A DNA stretch of 64,000 nucleotides from Azorinus chamasolen (taxonomy: Eukaryota; Mollusca; Bivalvia; Cardiida; Solecurtidae). The stretch covers positions 96,506,316-96,570,315 of the forward strand of contig OY755240.1 of the NCBI GenBank assembly GCA_963576725.1, in the 5' to 3' direction. Position 1 is the first letter of the stretch. Each line of letters starts with the position of its first letter. The notes beneath the pieces are model-generated. The model saw nothing but the letters and a program-made list of their open reading frames with translations, was not told the origin of the DNA and did not search any database. Of the stretch, positions 15,201-30,200 are shown in pieces. The position numbers and the translations under genes were made by a program.

Positions 15201-18200
15201 CTAAACAGTAGTTAAAATTCTAGGATTCATAATTAATAAGGAGGGTAGTGCTTTGAAATACACAACAGCATTTGATATTGCTTTGATATGAATTGAAAGA
15301 TGGACACTGTCACTCAGCATTGCATTTCTGACTTGTTGAGGTCAAGGACTGTCTGAGTGTTACTAATAACCACTTTGCTTATGGTTTGACTGTTGCTACA
15401 GTCTGTCATATTTTTAGTATTACATTAAACAATTCCAAGACGAAAATGGTGATTAACATGTACAGCAACTTCTTCCCTTACACTTAACATCCTTATCAAA
15501 CTCGAAAGCAATTATGGCTGTTCAGGCCTTTGATTTTTAGCTTGTCTGTTTTTCGAAGAAAACAATTTGAGCTATTTCGTAACTCCGGAGTCCATGTTGG
15601 TGTCACCGTCGTCCGAAACTTTTACATTGGCTGTTAATTCTTTACTGTTCATACAAATCCTATGAAACGTCTCACACTTGTTCAACGTCACAAGGGCTAC
15701 AATCAAACAGATGAGTGTTGGCACTCGCATGCGGTGTTATTGTACATCTTCTATCTTGACATTAGTATCAGATATCATTAAAGACTTACCTACCAATGCT
15801 TTTTCGCATGTTTATCTATTTTTGTAAAGTGGCCAGAAATCACACTTTCTGCTAACAGTGTTGGTACTTTACACACACACCAACTGGTGTCAAAGTAGCT
15901 ATCTCTTGCAGTGATAATACCTTCTCACCCCCACCCCCACCCCCACCCCCACCCCGCACAAGAAGATGTAAGTGGGGATATAATGGATTCAGCATTGCCT
16001 ATCCGTCCATCCATCCTTCCATCTATGAACACATTTTTAGCTCACCTGAGCCAAAGGCTCAAGGTGAGCTATTGTGACCGCCTGTCGTCCGTCGTCCGTC
16101 TGTCCGTCTGTCCGTCTGTCCGTCTGTCCGTCTGTCCGCACTCACCAAAGGGTAGTTGTGTGACTTTTTCTAACTAGTCGCACAAGTAAAATCATTAACC
16201 TGGCCATCTCTTGTGACATTAACCTGGCCATTTCTTGTGACATTAACCTGGCCAGTTGTGGGACATAGGGTTAGGGTAAGGGTTAGCTTCCAGATCATTC
16301 TATTCCAAAGTTAGAGCCAAAAATAGTTTTACTTGTGGGACTAGTCACACAAGAAAAGATCAAAGGAAAAAGTCACACAACTACCCATTTGTTAGTACGT
16401 CCGTCCGTCTGTCCGTTCACTTTTATTTCAAATGACTTCTTCTCCTAAACCACTGGGAGGATTTCAACCAAATTTCACAGAAATGTACCTTAGGGTGTCC
16501 TCTATCAGTTTTGTTAAAATCATGACCCCCGGGCAAAAAATGGCCCCGCCCCACTACTTTTACAGGTTTTTTTTTTAAATCTTTAAAAATCTTCTTCTCT
16601 GAAACCACAATTTCTAGAGCTTTGATATTTGGTATATAGCATCATCTAATGGTCCTTTACCAAGTTTGTTAAAATGGTGACCCTTGGGCCAAAAATGGCC
16701 CTGCCCTTGGGCTTGTAGTTTTTACATAGACTTATATAGGGAAACCTTTAAAAATCTTTTTGTCTGAAACCACATAATCTAGAGCTAAGATATTTGGTAT
16801 GAAGCATCACCTAATATACCACTATCAGGTGTGTTCAAATAATGACCCCTGGGCCAAAAATGGTCTCACCCTGGGGTTTTATGCTACTTAACATCTGAAT
16901 CTGTAACACTTAAAAGGTAATTTCCTCACAGTTATTTCCCTTGTCCCATCAGCATAGCCATAAGGGACAAAGGGAGATAACTGCATTGGAGTTCTAGTGC
17001 CATTCTATTTATATCTATTTATGATAAAATGTTGAAGGTGAATCAGTGTAGCTGTTTTAGAAGGCATAGAAACAGATCTGTCAAATTCCATTAGCAAATA
17101 GCAGACATTGATCCTATAGGAGCCACCTTATCTGGGTCTACTCTGTTTGCAGATGCATGAAAACAAGTTTATATGAGGGAAATTAAGGGTTAAATGAACA
17201 ACTCCAGATCCTACAGTTCAAAGGTTACAGTGCTAGGCAGTAAAATCTCTCCAGGTCAATGCATGACTCTTAACTCTTTGCATGCTAGTGGTGAAACTGT
17301 GATTACCTATGCAAACAGTTTGGATCCAGATGAGAGGCCGCATACTGCAGCGTCTCATCAGGATCCAAACTGTTTGTCATCTTAACCATATTTTTGCAAT
17401 AAAAAGAAAGTAAGTTTAATTTAAGAATTGAAGCAGATGACAATAACTTTTTGTTGCAGACGAAACATTAAAGGCATTTTGACCCATTAACCCCAGTGTG
17501 TAGTGTTAGTGATAGCTAGATGTTACATGGTGTCTTCCAATGTCTCTCAAATTAGATGTGAGAGATATTGGAAAGTAACAATTCAGCCAATCAAGGAAAA
17601 TGATCACCATCTAGACTTTTGATCTGGGTCCAAACCCAACTGATGTAAGTCATGGTAATGTTTAAGAAAACTGTGAAAACATGATTATGCAATGGCCCAA
17701 CTGATATAAGTCATGGTAATTCTTAAGAAAACATGATAATGCATTTGCCCCCCTAACAATGATAGGTGTTAAAATTACTACTGCTGCCCAAAAAAGCATC
17801 TTAAATATAACATTTTTATATAAAATTTGATGACAACACATTAAAAAATCCTAAAATGTCTGAATTTTGTATGATATTAATGAAATAACTGAGTAAATAT
17901 AACTTAATTATAACAGTAGACGTAACTCTTCTCAATTTCAATTGTTAAACTGTAAAATCAAATCTATATCTTGTCAAATGTAAACAGAGCAGACCCTGAT
18001 CAGACAGCTTCTATAGCAGCCTTCTGATCTAGTCTACTCTTATTTTTAATGTGTAAAACACATTATTTCTCTGAAGAGAAGTTTTTGCTTTGACAAAAAC
18101 TGTAGAATCCGATCTATATTGTGTCAAAAGAAACAGAGAAGACCCAGATCAGACAGCTTCCGTAGGAGTCGTCTGATCTGAGTCTACTCTGTTTGCTAAT

Positions 18201-21200
18201 GCATGAAAACAGCTTTATATGAGGGAAAGGGTTAAACGATTTTTAAAGATATTCTTATTGGTCATTTCACACAAAAACTGGCATTATGTACTGCCTAGCA
18301 CTTTATTTGCCTATATACCTGGGTCAAGGTATAATTGCATTAATTGCATAGCTTTATTGAAGTCATTTGAATTTCTCAAAGACCAGTTTTAGGCATTTTG
18401 AGCTAAGGCAAAAATGGCACAAGTTGTAACAGTTTAGATCTTGGTCAACCAGTCACTTGGTATTAGTTCTGAAGCCAGTTCAAGTTTATTCAGCAGTGAA
18501 AGGGTGAAAGCAGTGCACTAAGCTTATTTCATCTGCTAGATTGTTGTCCACTGAAAAATTAACATGTCAATATACATGTATTACTGTAACTCAGGTGAGC
18601 GATATAGGGCCAATGGCCCTCTTGTTTGTGTAATCCAATTCTGTGGTTGTTGTCAAAGCAAAACATTCCCTGAAAAAGTTTACATTGTAGAAATTCAGCT
18701 AATAGATATTCATGAATACTGAACAGGCAAGGATTAAATGAAAGTTTAAGAGGGCTTTTACTGTATTTGTGAACTGAATTACATGTACCCTGTACTGTAT
18801 ATTGCATTTAGAAAACACAAGCTTCATATTTGGTATTGTATAACTACTGAACTGTTAACTGTTTAATCTGATGATTTGCAGAGGGTTTGTACCTGCAGTG
18901 TTTTGCCCGAATCGCCCCAGGGGCCAAGGTGTTAGGTATGGAGCCTACGCCAGAGGGTTTTGGGGGTGAGGAGAAGTTTGTCTCCCTGAAACATAACTAC
19001 GAGAGCTTCCAGCAGGCCCAGGAGTGGACTGATGATGCTACAGTAAGGCTTTAACTACTCTCTTTCCATATCAGTTGCAGAAGCAAAGCTGAAACAATTA
19101 CAGTAGTTTCCAGAAAGAATAAAAGAGAATGTCTCACTTCAGTGGTTTTTAAAGTAACTAGAAACATTTGAGTCTAAGTGTTTTACTATTCCTTATTGAC
19201 CTGGATTGTGCAAAGCCAAGAATTTATTGCAAAATGTTTTATGTGCCATATTAAAGAGAAATGCACTTTTTATTATGAAGTAAAGGGTTAAACTATTGCC
19301 ATTGGTTAAATTTCTTAACCCATTCCCTCATTTTGATGCCTTTTGACACCTCTGTAAAAATCCCTTTTTTAAACCATTGTGATAAATAGAGCAGGAGCAA
19401 ATGCTATATATATCACCATAGTTTCAAAAGTATACGATTCGAAAATATTCCCTTTCTTTAGTAAATGCTCATTTTTGGTATATTTATTCAAAAAGTTTGG
19501 GTTTAAAAATAACCTATGAGGTATTGGGTTAAGAGTGGTGGAATTGGTTATCTAAGTTAGGAGTATTTTCTTTATTTTCAGACTCTCCACCCCTTCTATG
19601 ACCAGTATTCATGCTTGGTGATACAACTGTTTGGTATGGACATTAAGTACAACCCTCGTCCAGACCACTCAGTCGCAGGAACAGTCACTGACTCCCGGGG
19701 CCAGCCCCTGTCCCTGGAAGATGAAGGGAAAATCATTGGCTGGACAGTCCTGCCACTCTTTGAAGGGTAAGAGTTTCTTATTCATTGTTGCATGTACCAC
19801 AATGGCCCAAATTAGGCTCAGTGTGATCAGGGTATGCCCTTTAATACTCCATCAGTTTCATTTAACCCTTTCCTCCATAAATACACCTTTCTACGCCTTT
19901 GCAAACAGAGTAGACCCAGATCAGGGTCCACTCTGTTTGCTTGTGGAATTAATAGATCTGAATCTCTAGTTACTGCTCTGACCAAAATGTTATGTGTTCA
20001 TATGCTATTATCAAAAAGAATTCAGTTAATATTAATGATGTCAAAATTTCTTACATGAATATTCATGGAGTAAAAGATTAAACCTTTCCTTCCTTCAAAC
20101 GCCTTTTGATGAGAGTTCTTAGCCTATCAAGTTTGTGGAGTGAATTCTGCATTTTTGTGTCACCTGCCGAGAGGCAGTGTGTCACTTAGGGATCACTTTT
20201 CCGTTGTCTTTCTGTCTGTCTGTCTGTCTGTCTGTCCATTACACTTTCTTTTTTTGGCTGCCATTTCTAAACTAATCAATATAGAGCTTTCATATTTCAC
20301 ATGGTCTTCCTCTCATTGAGGACCATTGATGTAACTAAGGTCCATCAGTCTGCATGCAATACTTTTTGAGTTATTATGTCTCCCCCATTTATGGGGAGAT
20401 ATATTGTTTTTGCCAGAGTTGTCTGTCTGTCCGTCCGTCCGTCCGTCCGCACTCACCAATGGGTAGTTGTGTGACTTTTTCTAACTAGTCGCACAAGTAA
20501 AATCATTAACCTGGCCATCTCTTGTGACATTAACCTGGCCATTTCTTGTGACATTAACCTGGCCAGTTGTGGGACATAGGGTTAGGGTTAGGGTTAGCTT
20601 CCAGATCATTCTATTCCAAAGTTAGAGCCAAAAATACGTTTTACTTATGGGACTAGTCCCACAAGAAAAGATCAAAGGAAAAAGTCACACAACTACCTAT
20701 TCGTTAGTGTGTCCGTCTGTCCGTCACAAACTTGTGTCGCGCGTATCTCTGAAACCAGTTGGGCTAGAGTCACCAAACTTCACAGGAATGTTCACCAGCA
20801 TGAGTTGTTGTGCACCTGGGGGTTTTGAATTGTCTCCCCCTGATAATTTTGGAGTTATTGCCCCTGATGACTTAAAATTAGAAAAACTTTGTGTCGCACG
20901 TATCTCTGAAACCGCTGGTACTAGAGTCACCAAACTTCACAGGAATGTTCACCATCATGAGTTGTTGTGCACCTATGGTTTTTGAATTGTCTCCCCCTGA
21001 TAATTCTTGAGTTATTGCCCCTGATATGAATACTTAAATTTATACAAACTTTGTGTCGCGCGTATCTCTGAAATCAGTAGGGCTAGAGTCACCAAACTTC
21101 ACAGGATCGTTCACAAGCATGAGTTGTTTTGCTCTTGGGTTTTATTGAATTGTCTCCCCCTGTTAACTTTGGAGTTACTGCCCCTGATGACTTAAAATTA

Positions 21201-24200
21201 GACAAACTTTACTTAGTGTCGTGCATATCTCTGAAACCACTAGGGCTAGAGTCACTAAACTTCACAGGAATGTTGACTAGCATAAGTTGTTGTGCACCTG
21301 GGGTTTTTTAATTGTCTCCCCTTGATAACTTTGGAGTTATTGCCCCTGATATGATTACTTAAAATTAGAGAAACTTTGTGTCATGCATATCTTTAAAACC
21401 ACTAGGGCTAGAGTCACCAAATTTCACAGGAATGTTGACCAGCATGAGCTGTTGTGCACCTGGGTTTTTTTAATTGTCCCCCCCCCTGATAATTCTTGAG
21501 TTATTGCCCCTGATATGATAACTTAAAATTAGAGAAACTTTGTGCTGCACATGTCTCTGAAAGCAGTAGGGCTAGATTCACCAATATATACAGGAATGTT
21601 CACCAGCATGAGTTGTTGTGCATCTGGGATTTTTAATTGTCTCCTCCTGATAACTTTAGAGTTACTGCCCCTTATGACTTAAAATAAGAGAAACTTTACT
21701 TTGTGTCGTGTGTATCTCTGAAACTACTAGTACTAGAGTCACCAAACTTCACAGGAAAGTTGACCAGCATGTGTTGTTGTGTACCAGGGGTTTTTGAATT
21801 GTCTCCCACTGATAATGTTGGAGTTATTGCCCCTGATGGCTAAAAATTAGACCCTAATAAGTTTGGAGTTACAGACATTACACTTGTGAATTGGAAAGAG
21901 GATGGGAGGGGGAGACATCTGTTTTTGTGACAAAAACAAACCTCTAGTTCCCCTTTGTTCTGATTTCACTCCAGCATATTAACAGATTTTGTATCAGCTG
22001 CGAGCAGGTGACACATGTGTTCCTCCGAACACTCTTGTTTAATATATTTCAATGAAAGTTTATACACATGATCTCTCTGAAGTGTAGATGTGCCTCACAT
22101 CTAATCAGTATCTAATATTGCATAGAAGAGTTGTCTGCCCATGGATTTGCGATCAAAACTGCTATGTGTCATGTACTTATCATCTCTAGTGATAGCTCAT
22201 GTTTCATCTCCTTTCTGCCAATAGATGATACTGGTGTTCCAATGAAAATTTATTAACCCATTCCCTCATATTGACACCTGTAAACGTCACGCTTTCAAAC
22301 CATTGTGATAAATAGAGCATTTGCTCCATAGGAGCAAATGCTCTATTTATCACAATGGTTTCCAAACTACGAAATTCTGAAATTGTCCTCTTCTCTAGTA
22401 AAATAATTAACTGTAAATGCTCCTTTTCGGTAGATTTATTCAAAGAGGTTGAATCTAAAAGTAGCCTATGAGGTAATGGGTTAAATAATTTCTAATGTAG
22501 CCAGCTTTAGTATTCAAAGTGGTTTTATTCCTTCTTGAATTCTGTCAAAACATACCAGTAGTCTTTATGTCTAACATTTTGAAGTGGGATGAGAAGCTGA
22601 ATAACTCAGCTGCTAATGAGGATTCATAAGGTGTTCACAAAGAGGACCTATAGTGTGAATACTGAGGCTATAAATATAATAGCTGTGAATTTATCTTTTT
22701 ATTTATTAACCCTTTCCCTCATATGAAGATCTTTTTCACGCATTCGCAGCATAGACCCAGATCAGACAACTCCTATAGGAGCCGTCTGATTAGGGTCTGC
22801 TCTGTTTGCCTTTGACATGTTTTAGATCTGATTTTACAGTTTTTGTCAAAGCAAAATGTTTCCATGAAAAGTTTACATTATGAAAATTCATCTAATACAT
22901 ATTCATGATGTCATTGTTTCTTACATGAATATTGAACAGGGAAAGGGTTAAGTTGATAACTCAACAGTAATGAAGTAACAACGAGGATGTTCATGCATGA
23001 TGTGTGTAAGAAACTAAGCATTTCTTGTTATAGAAATATGATTCGCAGGGAGAGGTAAGTTAATGCACACATTGTACAGGTGGCACTGCATCGGCCTTTT
23101 TGTTTGAATACATATGGAAATGGAGTGCTATTATATCCATGTTGTATTTGGGTCTCCATTGTTTGACACTCATTAGTATTTTCTGTATTACCTTCTGGAA
23201 GCTCGCCTGCGATAGGAAGTACTGTAGGTTCTACCCATACTGTTAAAGTGACATAAAACCCCACTACGAACAAACAAACAAACAGTTTCCAATATGGACA
23301 AGATGTGTAGATATTAATAAGACACATCATGTCAGAAGGGGCATCATATCTTGATGTAGACTGTTGAAAAACCCGGCAGATGTCCTCTTATATAGTTGTT
23401 GATTAATATTGTATCTGGAATCATGATCAGCTGCATTTCTTTTTTATTCAAAATAAATGCTTAAATCTGGTTCAGTTCTGAACGATGATGATTGATCTTA
23501 ATGACATCATTCCGAGTGAAGGAAATATGGCATATACAGCTGTGATACCAGCCCGTACAGCCTGCTTATTTAACTAATATTATCCAAAATACAATATAGG
23601 AGCCGTTTGATCAGGGTCTGCTCTGTTTGCTTATAGATTTTGATAGATCTGTTTCTTTACTTTCTAAAATGGGTACAATGTTCCACCTTCCATATTTGAA
23701 TATTTACATTCGCCCTGCAACGTCCTTATATAACCTTATTCTAAAACAAAAGTTGCATAACCTCATGAACACCGGAAGCACGTCATTCATTTCTTAAATA
23801 TAAGAAATACAATTAAATATAAATATAAGAAATGAATGACGTGCTCCCGGTGTTCATGGGTTATGCAACGCATAGCTTTACGAGCAAAGATTCACGTGAA
23901 GCCCTTCGGGCTTCACTAACTTTGCTCGTAAAGCTATGCGTTGCATAACCTCATGAACACTGGAAGCACGTCATTCATTTCTTAATTATAACTGTTTTGT
24001 TCATGAATATTCATTGAGTATTAAAATTTGGACTAAACATAGAACAGGGAAAGGGTTAAGTGGTCGCTTTGGACAGGTTCTACTGAGTCTGTACATCAGT
24101 GTATTTCGGCCAGCATGGTGTAATGGTCAATATTTTAAGTGAATGAAATTTTGACTTTGTCTCTATACTGAATGCATGTAGTGTGTTGAATGCAAGCACT

Positions 24201-27200
24201 TTTTTATTACTGGGTATATGTCCCAACATAGTTGTAAGCCTTTCTTTTCCTGTCTTATGTTGGAGAAATGGCTCATAATGTTTTAAAAATATATTTATTA
24301 ATCACATATAACTGCAGTGAAATGTAGACTTCAATCAACATGTTAACCCATTCCCTCATAGGCTATTTTTAGAAACAGCCTCTTTGAATAAATCTACTGA
24401 AAAGGAGCATTTATTAGAGAACAGGAAATTTTTAGCAAAAAAATAGTATTTTAGAATGACGTTGTTTTGAAACCATTGTGATAAATAGAGCAGTTGTGCC
24501 TATGACAAATGCTCTATTTATCACAATGGTTTCAAAAGGTAACTTTTACAGTGGCATCAAAAGGCGTCAATATGAGAGAATGGTTAACATCAGAATTGTG
24601 AATTATTTGGGAGGGCCTTCATGCCCCTCCCTTGGCAGACAGAAGAGTGTGGAAGTAATATAAATATATCTAATGAAATTCAGGTTAACCTTTAGCCTGC
24701 TATGGGCGGATGAGTGAATACCTATGCAAACAGTTTGGATCCAGATGAGACGCTGAGAAACTCGGCGTCTCATCAGGATTCAAACTGTTCACCACCCTGC
24801 TGCATTTTGGTAGACAAATTGATTATAGCTTGCATTTTGAAAATGTAGTAGGTGAAAAATTCTGTAAAAATAATTTGTTCAGCAGGCTAAAGGTTAAATA
24901 TGATTGTTATATCACTGTTTGTGGAAATGTAAGCACTTATTAAATCTTTTCATGCGAGTGGATATAGAGGAAATGGGGAGTAGCTCTGCCTGTCATGAGG
25001 ATCCACACTGACACTCAGACTATTATTTATCGGAAGCAAGAGAAAAATGTTACTTTTGGAAGTTTTAGAAGACAGGTTACTAAGAGTGCAAAGAATTAAT
25101 GCTATACCTGATAGAGACATCTTATAAAGCCTTTATAAACGGAGTAGATCCAGATCGGATGACTTCTGTAGGAGCCGTCTAATCGGGGTTTGCTGTGTTT
25201 GCTTATGGAATGATATAGATCTGTTCCAACAGTGTTTGTGTAAGCCAAAAAAATATCTTAAAACATTTCAACTTAAAGGATATCTTACACTTACAAGTAT
25301 ATTGACTTTTGGTTTCCGTTAATAAAAACTTTCTAGCTTGTAACAGCTGGAATTTTTAAGACTTTTTTCTGTATTGGAGAATCTAACATCACCTTTGCAA
25401 ATAGTTTAGATCCAAATGATATGTAGGGTAGCTTGTTGTTTCATTAGGATTCAAACTGTGTGGTACTATAATTATAATTTTGTTTGTTTGCTTATGAAAT
25501 GATATAGATTCTTCAGTTTCTACTGTAGCCAAAAATTCCTGTATACATGTGCTATTATATAAATATACTCTAATTAATATTCATGATGTCATTATTTCTT
25601 ACATGAATATTCATTTAGTAAAGTGTTAAGAGAGATTACACTTGATTGTATATATAATAGTTTTACCATAATGTGTACCTTCTGTATTTCAGCAACTCCG
25701 TGCTAGTGGGGAACCATCACATTCCAATACTGAGAGGCAAACCATCGGCAGAGATACTCCAACAGCTTACCACAGCCAGCGCAGATCAGGTGCTCCAGGC
25801 TCAGACCTTGAATTCCAGAAATAAGTTTGTAAGTTAGATATGATTGTATCATATAGAACATTTAAATAATTCCTTTGAATACAGGTAACAAGGTAATGAC
25901 ATTTGCAAACAATGTAGACCACCCAGATCAGAGGACTCGTAGAAGCCCTCCGGTATTGGTCTGCACTTTATGCCAATTTAAATTATTTTCATCGTAGCTT
26001 GTCTGTTTGTTGAGGTTTTACAGTAGCCCTGGTGTCATCGTCATCACAGTTGTGCAAAATGTTTAGGGGTCATTATAAGTCTTATTATGCATGTTGAAGA
26101 TTTGAGGTCACAAAAGCAGAGAAACACTTTGACTTCCTCGTGTAATGCTCTTGTCAACTATTCATAATGCTTTGACATGGCTACAAACAGTAATGGATGA
26201 TGATGTAGTATAGGTGTGGTCATATGAAGGCTGGTCTTTGTCCAAATGTCTTGTAGATCTACAGCTAAGACTTGTTTTGAGAGATTCCGTGAGGCAGGTT
26301 TTTACTCTATTTGTAGTAATGGCGATCTCAATGAATATTCATGTAAGAAATAATGATGATGACTATTAATTAGCTGAATTTTTATAATGGCATATGAATA
26401 CAGTATATTTTAGCCATAGTCTTCGACTGACAATCACTTAGACCCCCTTCGTGATGGTTTTAATTCCAATATGGGCATTTGGAGTTTTCATGTGAGGATG
26501 CCTTCCAGCTATCCTGTGGTATGTTGGTGGTTCTACCCATCTGTTTTGTACATAGTACAATGCAATTTGTTCTCTGCATGGAAATACTACTGGGGTCTCG
26601 CACCACCTGCAATTAGCTGGATGTTGCGATATGACTAAAATACTGTTAAAACGATGTAAAACCCCAATACAAACAAACAAATATTTGGGCCATTGCAGAA
26701 CTGTAGAATCAGATCTGTATAATTCAAGAAGCAAACAGTAGATACCTGATCAGTCGTGATCCTGATCAGTCGGCTCCTACTCTGTTTGCAAATACATCGA
26801 AAGGTAAATGTATCAAGTAAACTGCTTATGCCCCATTCTTGGCCATAGGTTCTTTAAAAGAGTATAAATTTCCTGATCTGTATTGTTTAGTGACCTGTTT
26901 TGGCATTGAGCAAAGAGCGTTTTGCTATATGTATGGGCCATTTATAAGTGATGACATGTTTCTTTTCAGCCATCCGGAAGCTTGTCAGTTACACTATGGG
27001 ATGCCCATTTTGACTTTGAACATCTAGAAGAACTTGTGGTATGTACACATAAACTCTTTCAACACTATGGATAAACTTTTGGTGATCTTGGCTAACAGCA
27101 TGGACCCAGATATGACAAAATATCTGGATCAAAACTGCATGATACACTTGCTGGATTTTTTTGTTGGAAGCTATAGAAGGAAAATTTGAAGCAGACAACA

Positions 27201-30200
27201 AGTGTGTTGAATAGGAAAGATTGCATTATTTGTTTAAAATTCAAGACAAATATTCATAGAGTGAAAACTCGATACTACTAACGCTCAAATACGTACCATT
27301 ATTGATCTTTAACGCAGGTGGCAGCTTAATACAGGGTGAAAGGCATGAAGAAAGCTCCTCTAGGACATAAGTTCTTCATTACTAAAATTCCGTAGTATCG
27401 AGTTTTTATTGTACCAAATACTAATCTGTTAAATTTGCAGAAAACTGTGCAGTTACTTTCTTAACCCTTTCCTCCATAAATATTCATTTAAGAAATAATC
27501 ACATTATGAATATTAATTACTTTTATATGTCTGCCATTTTGTCACCATAAACAGCAGGTCTCTCATATTTCATATGTGAATCCCTTTTGGCAAGGTCTTT
27601 TCATCAATGTTACATATTTTTTATGTGTGACCTTGACCTAAATTTTAATGTTGCCTATTGTTTTAAAACTATTTAAGCAAATCTCATGAAACTTCACACA
27701 CTTGTTCAGCATCACATGAGCTACAATCTGACCAAGGGCCATGCCTCTGTAAGACTCACTTACAAAATTATGCCCCTTATGGACTTGGGAAATAAAACCT
27801 TAAAATGTGACAACAGACCAGCGCTGGCACCCCCATTCATCAGGCAAAGGGTTAAGCAGACATCCATCATGTTTACAGCAGAATTATCCTGAATATTGAC
27901 TTAACCCTCTCTGTACCACTGCAAACAGAGTAGACCCAGATCAGTTCATGAAAGAGCCATCTGATCAGGGTCTGCTCTGTTTGCTTATGAAATAATAATA
28001 GATATGATTCTACAGTTTCTGTCATTGTCATAAATTCTTGTGTCCATATAAGAAATGGCCTAATAAATATTCATTATGCCATTACTTCTTAACTGACTAA
28101 TCATGGAATGAAGGGTTAAAGTTTTGAGCTGTAGATATGACGAGTAATTCAAGAGTTAGTTAACCCTTTCCCTCATATAAAAGTGTTTTCGCGCATTTGC
28201 AAACAGAGTAGTCCCAGATCAGACAGCTCCCATAGGAGCCGTCTGATCAGGGTCTGCTCTGTTGCTGATGGAATCTGATAGATCTGTTTCTTTACTTTCT
28301 AAAATGCCTACAATGATCCACCTACCATACTTCATTATAACTATTTTGCACATGAATATTCAGTAGGTTTTGAAATTTGGAATATTAAAACATAGAACAG
28401 GGAAAGAGTTAATATGTGTATATCTCAGGGGGTTATTTACACTGTTCTTACAGGTGTATGAGTACATGCTAGAATCAGTGGGCAGAGTTACCGACTACAG
28501 CAAAGCCAGGCAACCATCATCAGGCAAAAAAATGAACAACTTTGTGCTTGATGTGCTGGAGTCGAAATACAAGAAACAGGGAACAAATGGAGCGATATTC
28601 CAGAAGGAGCTAGGGTTCTTCAAGGAACTGATGGAGTCCACCTTCTATGAACTCATGGTATGTATACTTGTCTTTGAACTCATTGTATGTATACTATGGT
28701 ATGTATACTTGTCTTTGTCTATGAACTCATAGTATGTATACTTGTTTATGGACTCATCGTATGTATACTTGTCTATGAACTCATGGTATGTATACTTGTC
28801 TATGAACTCATCGTGTGTATACTTGTCTATTAACTCATCGTGTGTATACTTGTCTATGAACTCATCGTGTGTATACTTGTCTATTAACTCATGGTATGTA
28901 TACTTGTCTATGAACTCATGATATGTATACTTGTCTATGAACTCATGGTATGTATACTTGTCTATGAACTCATGGTATGTATACTTGTCTATGAACTCAT
29001 GGTATGTATACTTGTCTATGAACTCATGGTATGTATACTTGTCTATGAACTCATCGTATGTATACTTGTCTTTGAACTCATGGTATGTATACTTGTCTAT
29101 GAACTCATGGTATGTATACTTGTCTATGAACTCATGGTATGTATACTTGTCTATGAACTCATGGTATGTATACTTGTCTATGAACTCATGGTATGTATAC
29201 TTGTCTATGAACTCATGGTATGTATACTTGTCTATGAACTCATGGTATGTATACTTGTCTATGAACTCATCGTATGTATACTTGTCTTTGAACTCATGGT
29301 ATGTATACTTGTCTATGAACTCATGGTATGTATACTTGTCTATGAACTCATGGTATGTATACTTGTCTATGAACTCATGGTATGTATACTTGTCTATGAA
29401 CTCATGGTATGTATACTTGTCTATGAACTCATGGTATGTATACTTGTCTATGAACTCATTGTATGTATACTTGTCTATGAACTCATTGTATGTATACTTG
29501 TCTATGAACTCATGGTATGTATACTTGTCTATGAACTCATGGTATGTATACTTGTCTATGAACTCATGGTATGTATACTTGTCTATGAACTCATGGTATG
29601 TATACTTGTCTATGAACTCATTGTATGTATACTTGTCTATGAACTCATTGTATGTATACTTGTCTGATGAATTAACCCTTTACTCCATTACATCCTTTGT
29701 ACGCCTTTGCAAACAGAGTAGACCTAAATCAGACAGTTCCTGTAGGAGCCATCTGATCTGGGTTTACTCTGTTTGCTTATAATATAGATATGATTCTACT
29801 GTTTCTGCCAGGAAGAAAAAATCCTGTGTCCATGTGCTATAACAATAATTAATCTAATCAAAATTCATAATATCATTATTTCTTACATGAATATTCATGG
29901 AGTAAAGAGTTAATCCTTATCTAGCTGTAAATCTTAAGTGTGCTCAAGCTCTGATCAGGAGCATTTTGAGTGTCGCCTGCTTTAGCAGTATGACATCTAG
30001 GGACCACTTCTAAGTGATCTGTTGATCCATCTATTTGATGTCATGCTTTTTAGCTCCACTTTTTCAAAAAATGGAGCTATTGTCATGACCCTCTCATCGG
30101 CGTTGATTAACCTTTTTGTTCAGGTCCATTTCTCAGAAACCATTAAAGATATTTGGTTCACATTTGGTATGCATGTTTACTATCACAAGGGGAACCCATT

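Larger units (their letters stand above)
16039..18626 (+). mobile_element. HINE (AGCTCACCTGAG arm) with nested MITEs
   Basis: 5' arm AGCTCACCTGAGCC folding on GGCTCAAGGTGAGCT, CCGTCTGT microsatellite (16080-16138), a few degenerate tandem units with TTCTCTGAAACCAC, then CTCAGGTGAGC, hairpin GGGCCAATGGCCC and end TCTTGTT. Inside are a TIR MITE (16139-16398), PB1 pieces (17080-17192; 17940-18235) and a PB4 (17268-17490). Confidence 0.75.
20157..22039 (+). mobile_element. HINE (TGTCACCTGC arm) containing a second HINE
   Basis: Arm TGTCACCTGCCGAGAGGCAG, CTGT microsatellite (20206-20235), inverted arm GCAGGTGACA, hairpin GTGTTCCTCCGAACAC and end TCTTGTTT. A second HINE (20376-21949) sits inside it. 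Confidence 0.75.

Noticed and set aside
20579..20600. TTAGGG run considered as an interstitial telomere or fusion point
   Set aside because: The same short run occurs inside the copy at 16266 as part of a transposable element, so it is element-internal.
28891..29782. Open frames of 258 and 283 codons with hydrophobic nonapeptide repeats
   Set aside because: They are translations of the 27-bp minisatellite derived from the exon 12 donor. The frame from exon 12 hits a stop at 28730, so they are not connected to the gene.
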